NCBI GenBank assembly: GCA_913058405.1
Contig: CAJXRC010000003.1
Location: forward strand, 1 to 62,570
DNA length: 62,570 nucleotides
Reading direction: 5' to 3'
Origin: an uncultured Colwellia sp.
GTDB lineage: Bacteria > Pseudomonadota > Gammaproteobacteria > Enterobacterales > Alteromonadaceae
Part shown: one piece after another, positions 38,107 to 48,500 of the stretch
How the letters are laid out: every line of letters begins with the position of its first letter
How positions within the stretch are numbered: the first letter of the stretch is position 1
Made by a program: the position numbers and the translations under genes
The notes under the pieces: model-generated
The model's input: the letters and a program-made list of their open reading frames with translations, nothing else
Told to the model about the DNA's origin: nothing
Databases searched by the model: none

Positions 38107-39150
38107 TTAGCTTAAGTCATCAGGACCAACGCGAACCACTAACTTGCCAAAGTTTTTACCTTCTAGCAGGCCAATAAATGACGATACACTATTCTCTAAG
38201 CCTTCTACTCTGTGCTCTTTGTATTTTATCTTATCTTCACTAAGCCATGACATCATTGCTTTATTAAATTCGCCATAACGGTGGCCATAGTCATCAAATA
38301 CGATGAAACCTTGCATCTTAGCTCGCTTAACCAATAATGTGCCCATTAATAAAGATAAACGATCAGGCCCTTCAGGTAATTCAGTGGCATTATATTGTGA
38401 AATAAGACCACACACAGGAATACGTGACTTAGGATTAAGGAGCGGTAATACGGCATCAAAGACTTTGCCACCAACATTTTCAAAATAAACGTCGATTCCA
38501 TCAGTACAAGTTTTTGCCAGTAGGGTAGCTAATTCATCACTGTGGTGATCTAAACAGGCATCAAAACCAAGGGTATCAACGGCATATTGACACTTCTCAG
38601 TACCACCTGCTATACCAATCACTTTACAGCCTTGTATTTTAGCAATTTGCCCTACTAAACTACCTACGGCACCTGTTGCTGCTGCGACGACAACTGTCTC
38701 TCCAGCTTTTGGTTGGCTAATATCTAATAATCCCATATAGGCAGTTAAACCCGGCATGCCAAGCACGCCTAGAGCATAAGATGGGTTTGAAATATCATTA
38801 CCTAATTTAAGTAAGTCAACACCATTCGATATGCTGTAATCTTGCCAACCACCGAAAGCAACAACCCAGTCACCTGGCTGGTAATCAGCGTGCATAGATT
38901 CTTCTACTCGGCAAACACTGCCACCTAACATAACCTCATTTAATGCTACAGGATCAGCATAAGACTTAGCATCATTCATACGACCTCTCATATAGGGATC
39001 TAATGAAAGATATACGGTACGTAATAATACTTCACCCTGTTTTGGGCTAGGCTTGGCTGTTTGTGCGAGTGTGAAGTTGTCCTGGCTTGGCGCACCAAAA
39101 GGACGTGAAGCTAACAATATTTGTCGATTTACTTGTTTGTTTTGATTCAT
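38107..39150 (-). CDS. curA: NADPH-dependent curcumin reductase-type oxidoreductase (MDR family)
   Basis: A 347-residue zinc-independent medium-chain reductase, very similar to E. coli CurA/YncB (345) in length and motifs: LLRTVYLSLDPYMRGRMND, LGVLGMPGLTAYMGLLDISQP, the NADP-binding AAATGAVGSLVGQIAK, YFENVGGKVFDAVLPLL and EGLENSVSSFIGLLEGKNFGK. It reduces activated double bonds of enones, including curcumin-like and lipid-derived unsaturated aldehydes, using NADPH in the cytoplasm. A longer frame opens 16 codons upstream; the start at 39150 (MNQNKQVNRQ) fits the family. It is minus-strand, like the DJ-1-family gene upstream, from which a 279-base gap separates it. Confidence 0.93.
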   Translation of the reverse strand: MNQNKQVNRQILLASRPFGAPSQDNFTLAQTAKPSPKQGEVLLRTVYLSLDPYMRGRMNDAKSYADPVALNEVMLGGSVCRVEESMHADYQPGDWVVAFGGWQDYSISNGVDLLKLGNDISNPSYALGVLGMPGLTAYMGLLDISQPKAGETVVVAAATGAVGSLVGQIAKIQGCKVIGIAGGTEKCQYAVDTLGFDACLDHHSDELATLLAKTCTDGIDVYFENVGGKVFDAVLPLLNPKSRIPVCGLISQYNATELPEGPDRLSLLMGTLLVKRAKMQGFIVFDDYGHRYGEFNKAMMSWLSEDKIKYKEHRVEGLENSVSSFIGLLEGKNFGKLVVRVGPDDLS

Positions 39151-39429
39151 TAATAATTCTCTTTTAAGCAGTAAATAAAAGCTATGTTTTTTTACCAATC
39201 AGTCTAACTAAGTGATCTTTTTAAATGGCCTAATTATCCAATAACATTGTTGCTTTAATCTCAATAGCCAGCTATTAGAATTGAAAGCGCCTTGTTTTTG
39301 AAAAATGACTCTCAGTGTTTGCGTTGCACTGAAGTAGAACCGCCAATTAATCTGATTGCTATTAGTGAGTCAGCACGTAAATTTAAAAAGTAAAATTTCT
39401 TCAATAAACTCAGTGCTGATCAGGAGTGA

Positions 39430-40119
39430 TTAACTCTTTAGTTGTCTCATTAACTTTTCAGCGACTAAGATTGAACTTGCTGGGTTTTGACCTGAAATGA
39501 GTAAACCATCTTGAACAGCAAAAGCATGCCAATCTTCAACTTTTTGATAGTCAGCACCGCGTTTGATCAATTCATCTTCAAGTAAAAAAGGCACGATATC
39601 GGTTAGCTGCACAGCGTCTTCTTCAGTATTGGTAAAGCCTGAAACTGCTTTACCTTTTACTGCATATTCCCCATTGCTATCTTTAACGTTTAATAAAGCA
39701 GCACTGGCATGGCAAACAGCTGCTACAGGTTTATTTGCAGCAATAAACTGTTCAATTAGTTCGATGGAATTGCTGTTGTCTGTTAAATCCCATAAAGGAC
39801 CATGTCCGCCTGGGTAAAATACGGCATCAAAGTCTTCACTGTTGATTTGTGCTAAAACCTGCGTATTGGCGATAAGGTTTTGACTTTCAGCATCTTCGAA
39901 ATAACGCTTGGTCGCAGTTGTCTGGAAATCATCTAATTCACTGGTTGGATCGATTGGTGCTTGTCCACCTGCTGGCGAAGCTAAGGTAACGTTTATGCCT
40001 GCATCTTTAAACGCATAATAAGGGGCTGCAAACTCTTCTACCCAAAAGCCAGTCTTTTTTCCCGTGTTACCTAATTCAGCGTGTGATGTTAATACCATTA
40101 ATATGTTTTTAGTTTGCAT
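39430..40119 (-). CDS. DJ-1/PfpI family type 1 glutamine amidotransferase-like protein
   Basis: A 229-residue protein of the DJ-1/PfpI superfamily, close to the Hsp31/glyoxalase-III-like group. The N-terminal ILMVLTSHAELGNTGKKTG and WVEEFAAPYYAFKDAG are characteristic, PGGHGPLWDL is the conserved acid loop, and the nucleophile elbow is AVCHASAAL. These proteins degrade methylglyoxal or act as chaperone/deglycase; which applies is not readable. The ATG at 40119 has GAGG upstream; 26 more codons are open above it. It is divergent from a LysR regulator, with a palindrome between (40218-40238), so the LysR protein probably controls it. Confidence 0.9.
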   Translation of the reverse strand: MQTKNILMVLTSHAELGNTGKKTGFWVEEFAAPYYAFKDAGINVTLASPAGGQAPIDPTSELDDFQTTATKRYFEDAESQNLIANTQVLAQINSEDFDAVFYPGGHGPLWDLTDNSNSIELIEQFIAANKPVAAVCHASAALLNVKDSNGEYAVKGKAVSGFTNTEEDAVQLTDIVPFLLEDELIKRGADYQKVEDWHAFAVQDGLLISGQNPASSILVAEKLMRQLKS

Positions 40120-40217
40120 TGTAAACCTCAATGTTTCAATTATTGCCAAGGATGTTTCATTGACGATAAGTGTAGTTGAGTAGAGCCAAGCTAACAATGC
40201 AGATTATATAGACTTCT

Positions 40218-40238
40218 TTGTATCAATAAATGATACAA
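40218..40238. promoter_or_regulatory. Palindromic site in the DJ-1/lysR gap
   Basis: TTGTATCA (40218-40225) and TGATACAA (40231-40238) are exact inverse repeats five bases apart. The spacing and location in a divergent region fit a LysR-type recognition site. Confidence 0.65.
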
Positions 40239-40268
40239 TAAGTGTGTAATTATCTTTATAGGTTAACG

Positions 40269-41165
40269 ATGAATATTTCTTTTGAGCAATTAAAAAGTAT
40301 GGTGGTTTTTGCGCAAGTGATTGAGCAGGGCACTCTCAGTGGTGCCGCCAAGCATATTGGACTTTCTCGTGCTGTGGTGAGTTACCACATAAAAAAGCTT
40401 GAAGACCAATTAGGTATAAAATTATTGAATCGCTCTACTCGCACTATTTCAGCAACTGAAGCAGGTCTTGAGTATTATCAATATTGCCGTGTTATTGCAG
40501 AGCAAGCATCAGCGGCTAATCGACAGATTGAAAACCTTAAACACGAACCTGTTGGTTTACTTAAAATTACCTGTCCAGTGAATGTTGGTTTGCAAACTAT
40601 TGTTCCTGCGCTCAATGAATTTCGTACCATCTACCCTAAAATTGAACTTGATGTCATGCTTACGGATGAAGTGGTAAATATTATCAAGGAAGGTATCGAT
40701 TTAGCTATTCGTGGTGCACCTTTGGCTGATTCGGGCCTACAAGCCGCGAAGCTGTCAACATTGAGCACCTGCCTTTGTGGTTCACCTGGATATTTTGAAA
40801 AGTTTGGTTTTCCTAAACACCCAACAGAGCTGAATAAACATCAATGGGTGTTATATAAGTTAACTGCGGGTTCGCTCGAGCTAACAAAAGGTAGTCGCTC
40901 TTTTAGTATTGAAATGAAAGGCACTATCAGCACAAATAATGCGGCAGCGAGAACTGCTTTTGTTGAAGGTGGTCACGGTCTAGGTCGTATTCCTGTTTAT
41001 GATGCAAAACCTAGGATCAAAGCAGGGCAGCTGCTTTCTGTACTTGATGATTACGATATGAGGGATATTCATGTCTATGGCGTATTTCCTCCGGGGAATG
41101 CCGAGTCGAAGAAATTACGCTTGTTAATAGACTTTTTGAAAGCATATTTTTTAAAGAATCAATAA
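40269..41165 (+). CDS. LysR family transcriptional regulator
   Basis: A 298-residue LysR regulator. The N-terminal winged HTH has FEQLKSMVVFAQVIEQGTLS and LGIKLLNRSTRTISATEAG. The C-terminal substrate-binding domain (about 90-295) includes GLLKITCPVNVGLQTIVPAL and a LysR-type helix at the end. The start at 40269 (MNISFEQLKS) is the family start; a TTG-to-ATG extension of nine codons is unlikely. It is divergent from the DJ-1-family gene and probably regulates it, and possibly curA, through the palindrome at 40218-40238. Inducer unknown; reactive carbonyl or quinone stress would suit both target genes. Confidence 0.92.
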   Translation: MNISFEQLKSMVVFAQVIEQGTLSGAAKHIGLSRAVVSYHIKKLEDQLGIKLLNRSTRTISATEAGLEYYQYCRVIAEQASAANRQIENLKHEPVGLLKITCPVNVGLQTIVPALNEFRTIYPKIELDVMLTDEVVNIIKEGIDLAIRGAPLADSGLQAAKLSTLSTCLCGSPGYFEKFGFPKHPTELNKHQWVLYKLTAGSLELTKGSRSFSIEMKGTISTNNAAARTAFVEGGHGLGRIPVYDAKPRIKAGQLLSVLDDYDMRDIHVYGVFPPGNAESKKLRLLIDFLKAYFLKNQ

Positions 41166-41406
41166 GTCGACCAGCCTTTACCTTTTCATTGATAGCTTGG
41201 GACTATCTATATCAACGGAAAAACAGGTGTAGCCCCACAGGGTAACCGGGTAAATGGACCCGTTTGCTTATCCACTTTGTTTGTTATTTCGTAAATTAAC
41301 TTAAGACTTTTCACTCAGAGAGTTCTTCAGTTAAATCTTGCTTGGCACTAAAGTACCATACAGAGCTAGATGGCATTACGCCATTATTGACATACGACAA
41401 AATCTG

Positions 41407-42360
41407 ATGATTGATACTATGTTACATAAAATAAAGCCGCTTTTGTGGACACTCCTATATGGATTTAGCTGTTCAGCCCTCGCTACTTCTCAACAGTTAC
41501 CAAACTTTCAGCCTTTATTGCACTTCGGTGATAACCCTGGCGATTTAACAGCAAGTTACTTTCAACCGACAAAGCAAAGTAAATCTCTTGTGGTATTTCT
41601 ACACGGATGTGTGCAACAAGGTGAAGCCTTAGCTAAGCAAAGTGGTTTTTTTTCACTTGCGGAGCAATATGATTTTACTTTGTTAGTGCCACAACAAAGC
41701 AAAAAAAATAATGTTACCTCTTGTTTTAACTGGTTCTCCGAGCAAGATAGCGAAAAGGATCAAGGGGAAGTGTTGTCGATCAAAAATATGATCTTAGCAC
41801 TAAAAGCACAGTCAAAATTTGACCATGTATTTATTGCGGGTCTTTCGGCTGGCGGTGCAATGACCAGTGCATTGTTAGTTCATTATCCTGAACTCTTCTC
41901 TGCTGGCGCCGTTATTGCGGGCTTACCTTATCCTTGTGCGAATAATTTAGCTAAAGCGATTTCCTGCATGAGAAATGGACCTTCACAGTCATCAATAGAA
42001 CTTGCTAGCTTTGCAAGGCAGAGTAACGAAGCCATTAAAAAGTGGCCGAGGCTTATTGTCATCACGGGCAGTAAAGATAAAGTTGTCAACCCCAAAAATT
42101 CCCAAAGCTTAGCTTCGCAGTGGTCAAAGCTTTCAGAAACTGCGTTGAAACCAAGTAAAACCTCCACAGCAGATTATCAGCAATCGCTTTGGCAATCTAA
42201 TGAAAAACTTGCTCAAGTTAAGCTGGTTGAAATCAATGAAATGGGTCACGGCTTAAGCGTTAACTCTAGCTACAAAAATAGAGATGCCAGTGCGGACTTT
42301 TTATATGAATCTTCGCTCGATAGTGCTATGGATATTGTCAGTTTTTGGGGGTTAAAGTAG
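41407..42360 (+). CDS. Secreted PHB-depolymerase-family esterase
   Basis: A 317-residue protein with a signal peptide (MLHKIKPLLWTLLYGFSCSALA from 41419, marked here only by position) and an alpha/beta-hydrolase core of the poly(3-hydroxybutyrate) depolymerase/feruloyl-esterase family. Family features are LVVFLHGCVQQGE, CFNWFSEQDSEKDQGEVLSI (the oxyanion and structural segment), the lipase-box-like GLSAGG with S147, ITGSKDKVV with the acid, and NEMGHGL with the histidine. It is predicted to act in the periplasm or outside the cell. Starts at 41407 and 41419 are both possible. It lies before a TonB receptor and near bdhA, which supports a PHB or related ester substrate (inference). Confidence 0.87.
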   Translation: MIDTMLHKIKPLLWTLLYGFSCSALATSQQLPNFQPLLHFGDNPGDLTASYFQPTKQSKSLVVFLHGCVQQGEALAKQSGFFSLAEQYDFTLLVPQQSKKNNVTSCFNWFSEQDSEKDQGEVLSIKNMILALKAQSKFDHVFIAGLSAGGAMTSALLVHYPELFSAGAVIAGLPYPCANNLAKAISCMRNGPSQSSIELASFARQSNEAIKKWPRLIVITGSKDKVVNPKNSQSLASQWSKLSETALKPSKTSTADYQQSLWQSNEKLAQVKLVEINEMGHGLSVNSSYKNRDASADFLYESSLDSAMDIVSFWGLK

Positions 42361-42394
42361 AAAAGTTGTTAATATTCAATGGTTAAGCTCTATG

Positions 42395-42406
42395 GTACTA
42401 TAGTAC
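42395..42406. promoter_or_regulatory. Palindrome upstream of the second TonB receptor
   Basis: GTACTATAGTAC is a perfect 12-base palindrome 102 bases upstream of the start at 42508. It may be an operator. It does not match the TetR sites of the first region beyond the outer GTAC. Confidence 0.4.
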
Positions 42407-42507
42407 AAATTAACTTTGTCTAATTTTGTTATAGAGTTTAAACATCAGTAAAAACATCAAAAATAATCTTAAAACAACTGATCAATAAAATTATAATAAG
42501 GCCTACT

Positions 42508-44793
42508 ATGAAACGCTATAACAAAAAATTAAGTTACCTCGCTTTAGCTATTGCCAGCGCGTTAACCACTAACATCGCTCTTGCAGAAGAAGCAAATGTA
42601 CCAACAAGCGCTCAAGATATTCCTGGCCTTGAACGTATTGAAGTTACCGCACGTAAAACTGCTGAAAGTTTACAAAATGTTCCGGTGGCAGTAACTTCAA
42701 TCGGTGCAGAGCAGCTCGAACAAAATGGCATTAGCGTGATGACTGAAGTTCAGCAATTCTCGCCAAATACCACCTTACAAAGTAGCCGTGGTACTAACTC
42801 AACACTAACCGCCTTTATTCGTGGCGTAGGCCAAGATGATCCTTTATGGGGCTATGAACCAGGCGTCGGTATTTATGTTGATGACGTCTATATTGCACGT
42901 CCACAAGGTGCGGTGCTTGATATTCTTGATGTTGAACGTATCGAAATATTGCGTGGTCCGCAAGGTAGCTTGTACGGCAAGAATACTATTGGGGGCGCGA
43001 TTAAATATGTTACTAAAAAAATGTCAGGGGATACAGAATTTGATATAGAAGCTACCTTTGGCAATTACGCCCGTCAAGATTATAAAGTCGCGGGTAAAAT
43101 TCCAGTTATTGATGACAAACTTTATGTTGGTTTTGCTTTAGCCAGCTTATCTCGCGATGGTTATGGTGAGTTTTTACAATCTGACTTGCCAGGACAAGAC
43201 TTAGAAAACTATAACAAGGATGTTTTTGCTGGCCGAGCTACTATTGAATTTACCCCGACAGATGATTGGTTTTTCCGTTTTAATTACGATAATACCCAAG
43301 ATGACTCCAATGCTAAAGGCGGTTATCGTTTATTACCTAGTATAATAACTGATGCGCCTATCCCTGATAGTGTGTATGACTCTTACACTAGTATGCCAAC
43401 ATGGAATAGCGTGGAATCAGAGGGCATGAGCTTAACGGCTGAGTATTTCATTAATGATCTTTGGTCTGTTAAATCAGTGACTGCTAGCAGAAGTAATTAT
43501 TCGAAAACTAATATAGATTTTGATAATACGGCTGAACGTATTTTTGATGTCCCTGCCATTTATGATGATGAACAGTTTTCACAAGAATTCCAATTAAATT
43601 ATGACTCTGACAATTTAAGTGTTGTGTCTGGTTTATATTACTTTGACGGTGAATCTTGCGGCCATTTTGATGCCATATTAGAGCATTTAGGTACAGTATT
43701 GGGCGCTGCTGGTTTAACGCGTGAAGTGACAGGCTGTAATAATAGCGAAAGTTATGCTGTGTATGCACAAGGCTCATATAATGTCACCGAAAAACTCTCA
43801 TTTACTCTAGGGGCACGTTATACCCAAGAAGAAAAAGAAGCAGTAGTTAATAATGGTGTTGTTTTTGAAACAGTTTACCCAGAAAGTGGTTGGGTACCGG
43901 GTTATGAACGTGGTGATGTTGCATTTCCTGAAGTATTGAACGACAGTGAGGATTGGTCACGATTCTCTCCTCGCGCAGGTGTTGAATATCAATATAGCGA
44001 TGACATGATGTTTTTTGCTAGTTATTCACAAGGCTTTAAATCAGGCACCTTTAATCCGAGAGCGAGTGGCCCAGAGCCAGCGGTTGATCCAGAAATAGTT
44101 GATTCTTATGAGGTGGGTGTAAAAAGTGAGTGGAATAATAACTTACGTATAAATGCCACAGTATTCTACCTTGATCACCAAGACAGACAATTTGTGACTG
44201 TGCTGCCTGTTGAAGGTGGAGATGGTAGTGAATTAAGTCAACGTTTAGGTAATATTGGTCAATCGACTGCATCAGGTCTTGAACTTGAAGTAAACTATGC
44301 TGCAACGGATAGTCTTAACTTGTTTGCAACTTTAGGTTTAATTGATTCTTCTTTTGAAGAAGTAAATTCCTATGACAGTGATGGTAACCCAATTGATATT
44401 ACCGATACGTTTACTATTACCAACACTCCAGAAACAACGGCTAACGTAGGTTTTACTTACAATATTGACAGCTCAATCGGTGGTTTTGTTGTTAATGGTA
44501 ACTATTATTACCGTAGCGAGTATGACTTAAACGTGACGGATAATTTATTAAGCCAAGATGGATATGGTTTACTTAATGTTGGCGTTAACTGGTACAGCAA
44601 TGAAGGTGACTGGACCGCAGCGCTGCACTTTAAAAATATTACCGATGAAGAATATCTTGTGGGTAATTATGCTTTCCTAGGAGAGCAAAATTCAGATGGT
44701 AGCTATCAACCAGGTTTAGGTGGAGATACCACGCTAATTGGCTACTATGGAGACCCTGCGACTGTGTCTTTAACCATTGGTTACCAGTTCTAA
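42508..44793 (+). CDS. TonB-dependent receptor (PHB/ester locus)
   Basis: A 761-residue outer-membrane receptor. The signal peptide is about 1-26 (ending ALA/EE). The TonB-box region is LERIEVTARKTAESLQNVPVAV. The plug domain has SLYGKNTIGGAIKYVTKK and ERIEILRGPQG. The barrel ends in VSLTIGYQF with a terminal aromatic residue. It is the same receptor group as the one at 16839, but clearly not a recent duplicate. The start at 42508 follows AAGG. It lies between a secreted esterase and a two-component pair, so it may carry the released oligomers or monomers. A strong terminator follows at 44832. Confidence 0.94.
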   Translation: MKRYNKKLSYLALAIASALTTNIALAEEANVPTSAQDIPGLERIEVTARKTAESLQNVPVAVTSIGAEQLEQNGISVMTEVQQFSPNTTLQSSRGTNSTLTAFIRGVGQDDPLWGYEPGVGIYVDDVYIARPQGAVLDILDVERIEILRGPQGSLYGKNTIGGAIKYVTKKMSGDTEFDIEATFGNYARQDYKVAGKIPVIDDKLYVGFALASLSRDGYGEFLQSDLPGQDLENYNKDVFAGRATIEFTPTDDWFFRFNYDNTQDDSNAKGGYRLLPSIITDAPIPDSVYDSYTSMPTWNSVESEGMSLTAEYFINDLWSVKSVTASRSNYSKTNIDFDNTAERIFDVPAIYDDEQFSQEFQLNYDSDNLSVVSGLYYFDGESCGHFDAILEHLGTVLGAAGLTREVTGCNNSESYAVYAQGSYNVTEKLSFTLGARYTQEEKEAVVNNGVVFETVYPESGWVPGYERGDVAFPEVLNDSEDWSRFSPRAGVEYQYSDDMMFFASYSQGFKSGTFNPRASGPEPAVDPEIVDSYEVGVKSEWNNNLRINATVFYLDHQDRQFVTVLPVEGGDGSELSQRLGNIGQSTASGLELEVNYAATDSLNLFATLGLIDSSFEEVNSYDSDGNPIDITDTFTITNTPETTANVGFTYNIDSSIGGFVVNGNYYYRSEYDLNVTDNLLSQDGYGLLNVGVNWYSNEGDWTAALHFKNITDEEYLVGNYAFLGEQNSDGSYQPGLGGDTTLIGYYGDPATVSLTIGYQF

Positions 44794-44831
44794 TATCAGC
44801 TTTAAAAAGAGTTCATTAGCAAAGTTATCTG

Positions 44832-44863
44832 AAAAAGAGCTGGCACTTGTCAGCTCTTTTTTT
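44832..44863 (+). terminator. Strong intrinsic terminator after the TonB receptor
   Basis: AAAGAGCTGGCA (about 44834-44845) pairs with TGTCAGCTCTTT (44848-44859), with one G-T pair, and is followed by TTTT. It lies 40 bases past the stop codon. Confidence 0.85.
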
Positions 44864-44896
44864 CATACTGGATTCAGAATTATCTAGGAGCATTAA

Positions 44897-45568
44897 ATGT
44901 CACAAGCAAAAGTTATTATTGCCGATGATCATCCGTTATTTCGTACGGCACTTAAACAAGCCATTATCGAATGTATTGATGATGCAGGCACGTTAGAAGC
45001 TGACAATTTTAGTGAGTTATTAGTTGCTATTGAAGCAACGCCAAGCTTAGAAATAGTTTTTCTCGATTTACATATGCCAGGAAATAATGGTTTTACTGGT
45101 CTTACTCAGTTGCAAAATCACTACCCCGATTTAGTGGTGATTATGGTGTCTTCTGATGATAATGATGAAACTATGCAAAAAGCGATTAACTTTGGTGCTG
45201 CGGCATTTATCCCTAAATCAGCAGACTTAACGACCATTGGAAGTGCTATTGATACGGTATTGGCGGGTGATGTTTGGTTACCTGAATTGATAGAAAAGAA
45301 TGAAGGTCAACAAACTGCACTTGCTCATCAAAAGCTAGCTAAGCAACTTGGTCAATTAACCCCACAGCAGTATATTGTGCTTACTCAAATTGCTGACGGT
45401 CAACTCAATAAGCAAATTGCTTATGATCTCAATATCAAAGAAACCACAGTGAAAAAGCATGTCTCTGCGATTTTAGAAAAGCTGGAAGTGAATAATCGGA
45501 CGTTAGCAGGACTTGCTTACCAGCAGCTAATGCTGGCGCCAACAGAAAACGAAAGTAGTGCTCTTTAG
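44897..45568 (+). CDS. LuxR/NarL-family response regulator
   Basis: A 223-residue response regulator. The receiver domain (about 1-125) has the acidic pair D10-D11, the phospho-acceptor D57 in VFLDLHMPG and the conserved lysine near 107 in FIPKSADL. A LuxR-type HTH follows at about 155-215 (LTPQQYIVLTQIADGQLNKQ, KETTVKKHVSAIL). The ATG at 44897 has AGGAG upstream. It converges with the large SSF-fused hybrid kinase at 45576, the usual partner of this type of regulator, separated by seven bases. It probably activates the neighbouring transport and hydrolase genes (inference). Confidence 0.93.
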   Translation: MSQAKVIIADDHPLFRTALKQAIIECIDDAGTLEADNFSELLVAIEATPSLEIVFLDLHMPGNNGFTGLTQLQNHYPDLVVIMVSSDDNDETMQKAINFGAAAFIPKSADLTTIGSAIDTVLAGDVWLPELIEKNEGQQTALAHQKLAKQLGQLTPQQYIVLTQIADGQLNKQIAYDLNIKETTVKKHVSAILEKLEVNNRTLAGLAYQQLMLAPTENESSAL

Positions 45569-45575
45569 CGCTTAG

Positions 45576-48500
45576 CTACTGGGTAATCATTTGTCTAATT
45601 AAGCGTTTCAACGCCAATGCTTTTACCGGCTTTCTTAAAAATAGAAAGTTCGCATCACTGGTGTGTTGCCTAACTTGCTCGGAAGGATCTGCAGAGCAGA
45701 TAACACAAGGACTTTGCCAATGCTCTTTGCGTAATAAATGGCTTACCAAATCAACGCCATTGGTATCATTATCGAGATGGTAATCAGCAATGATAAAGTG
45801 AGCGGGTTGCTGCATATTACTTACAACCTTAGTGAGTGACGTTTGATCTTTTGCAGTATAAACCACACAGCCCCATTCAATTAATTGCGAAGATATTGCT
45901 GTTAACATCAAGGCATCATTATCAATAACTAATACTGACATATCGGCAAAACCTTCATTGGCAGTATTGTTATTCTTCGTGCCATGGCTTGCTGTTTTTG
46001 TCAGTACTTTGTCTGATGTTTTGTAAGTTTTATTCTTTGGTGCTGCAGATGATGCATTGCTCAGTATTTTGTTAGGTAAGTTATTTGAACGATTGACTGT
46101 GTTATGCGTAATTCTGGGTAGCTCAAGCATAAAGCAAGTGCCTTTTCCTACAGTCGATTTAAGTGATATTTTTAAATCGAGCAGTGAAGCCATGCGCTCA
46201 GCAATGGCTAAGCCTAAACCAAGGCCTGGTATTTCTCTGTTTTGCTCTAATCGTTCAAATTCTTGAAAAATAGTCAGTTGTTTTTCAGCTGCTATTCCTG
46301 GTCCGTTATCCCATACTTCTATGCGAACAATGTCTTTTTTATGGCGAACACCTAATACTATTTTGTTGGAAATACCTGCTTTGTCACCTGTTTTATCACG
46401 GCAATAATGTACTGCGTTTGATAAAAAATTTTGCAGTATTCTACGTAACATACGTTTATCGGAATTTACCCACGTTGAACTAGCTTGATAGCTAAAACTA
46501 ATGTCATCTTGTTGGGCTAAAACGGTAAACTCATTTTTTAACGGTATCAGTAATTCATCTAACGCAAAGTGATTTTTTTCAATAATGTCTAAGTTATTAT
46601 CTAGACGTGATATTTCGACTAAATCAGAAAGTAGCGCTTCAACAACATTCAGTGAATCGTCAATATTGTTAGCCAGTTGTGCTAATTCGTCATCTTCAAC
46701 TTTCTTTTTCAACATGGAGGTAAACAATGACAACGCATTAAATGGCTGCATTAAGTCATGGCTAGCGGCAGCTAAAAAACGTGTTTTACTACTGTTGGCC
46801 GCTTCAGCTTCTGCTTTGGCGTATCTTAGTTCTTGGGTTCTCTCTTCGACACGTTTTTCCAAACTTTCATTAGCTTTTTTTAAAGCTTTCTCTGCTTCAA
46901 TATGGGCGGTAATATCAGAAAAGGTGCTAACAAATCCGCCCCCAGGCATTGATTGGCCTCTAATCTCTAATACCACGCCATTAGGCATAGAACGCTGAAA
47001 GTAATGATTGTGACCCATACGCATATGCTCAATACGTCGGGTAATTAACGCTTCACCTTCGTCATCTTTACTATCGCTTTCACCAGTACCTGTACTGGTA
47101 ATTATGCCTTTGGCAATGTTATAGCGTAATAACTCCTCGATAGGCTTTCCTGCACAGACAAAGCCTTCAGGATAATCAAGCAGTTGAATATAACGTTGAT
47201 TCCAAGCAACTAAACGCATATCAGCGTCAATAACACTGATACCTTGTTCAATATTCTCCACTCCAGATTGCAATAACTCACGGTTAAAGCGAAACATTTG
47301 GTTGGCCTCATCAACAATGCTTACGACATCTTCAAGGGGCATATCCTGTGAAGTTGAGGCTGCTTTCATTACCATGCGGGTTGACGCAGAGCCTAATACA
47401 CCAGACAGCTGTAAGCGAGTATATTCAATATTCTTTTCATTTTTTCCACTAGTTTTAGCAAAGGTAAGTAGTGCGTCAGCGGCAGGTTTATCGATAAAGC
47501 GTACTAATAAACTGTATAAATCATCAAGGGATAAATGCCGTTCGAACTGGTTTTGGCTTTTATTGACAAAATACTCGGCTTGTAGTTTTTCACCTACACT
47601 GCGTTGGCTAATTAACGAGACGACAATGTAACAAATAACGTTGAGCAGTAAGCTATAAAAAACGCCATGGCTAGTGCTGTCTAAGAAGTTAACGCCAAAG
47701 AGGCCGGTAGGTTTTAGCCAAGTTATTTGCCATAAGCCTGTTTCAATCCACTGGCTGGTGGGAATTAATGCCGGTAATAACAAGGTATAAAGCCAAACAA
47801 TACTACCGACAACTAAGCCCGTTAATGCTGCCTTTGCATTGGCTTTACGCCAATACAAAGCACCAATGGTGGCAGGGGCAAATTGTGAGAGTAAAACAAA
47901 TGATAATAAACCTATGGTGGCAAGATGATTCTGTTGAGCGATGATACGCTCGAAAGTGAAAGCCAGAAGAAGAATGATGGCAATAGAACCACGACGCAGG
48001 TTAAGTAATAGTCCTGACATTTGTTGTTTTTGCTTGGTATTAAATAATCGAAATTTTAGTACCAATGGCGTCAATACCTCGGTTGAGACCATAGTACTTA
48101 ATACAATTGCGGCCACAATCACCATGCTGGTTGCTGCTGCTAAACCACCAATATAAACCGTAATACCAAGCCAAGCTTGCTGGTAAAAAAGCGGGAGGGT
48201 TAACACATAAGTATCGGCATCGACACTGCCACCTGGGAAGGTTAGCTGCCCTGCAATAGCGATAGGTAAAATAAAAACATTAATGAGTAATAAGTATAAA
48301 GGAAATAACCAACGGGCAGTTTTTAGCTCTTGCTGATGGTGATTTTCAATCATCATCATGTGGAACTGCTGAGGTAGGATAAATATAGTAATCGCCCCTA
48401 AAACCGCTTGTGCTACGGCTAGATAAATAGAGTTAGTACCAGTAATCGAACTGATGTTTTCACCTTGATTGATTAAGTCGGAAAAGCCATCAAAAATATA

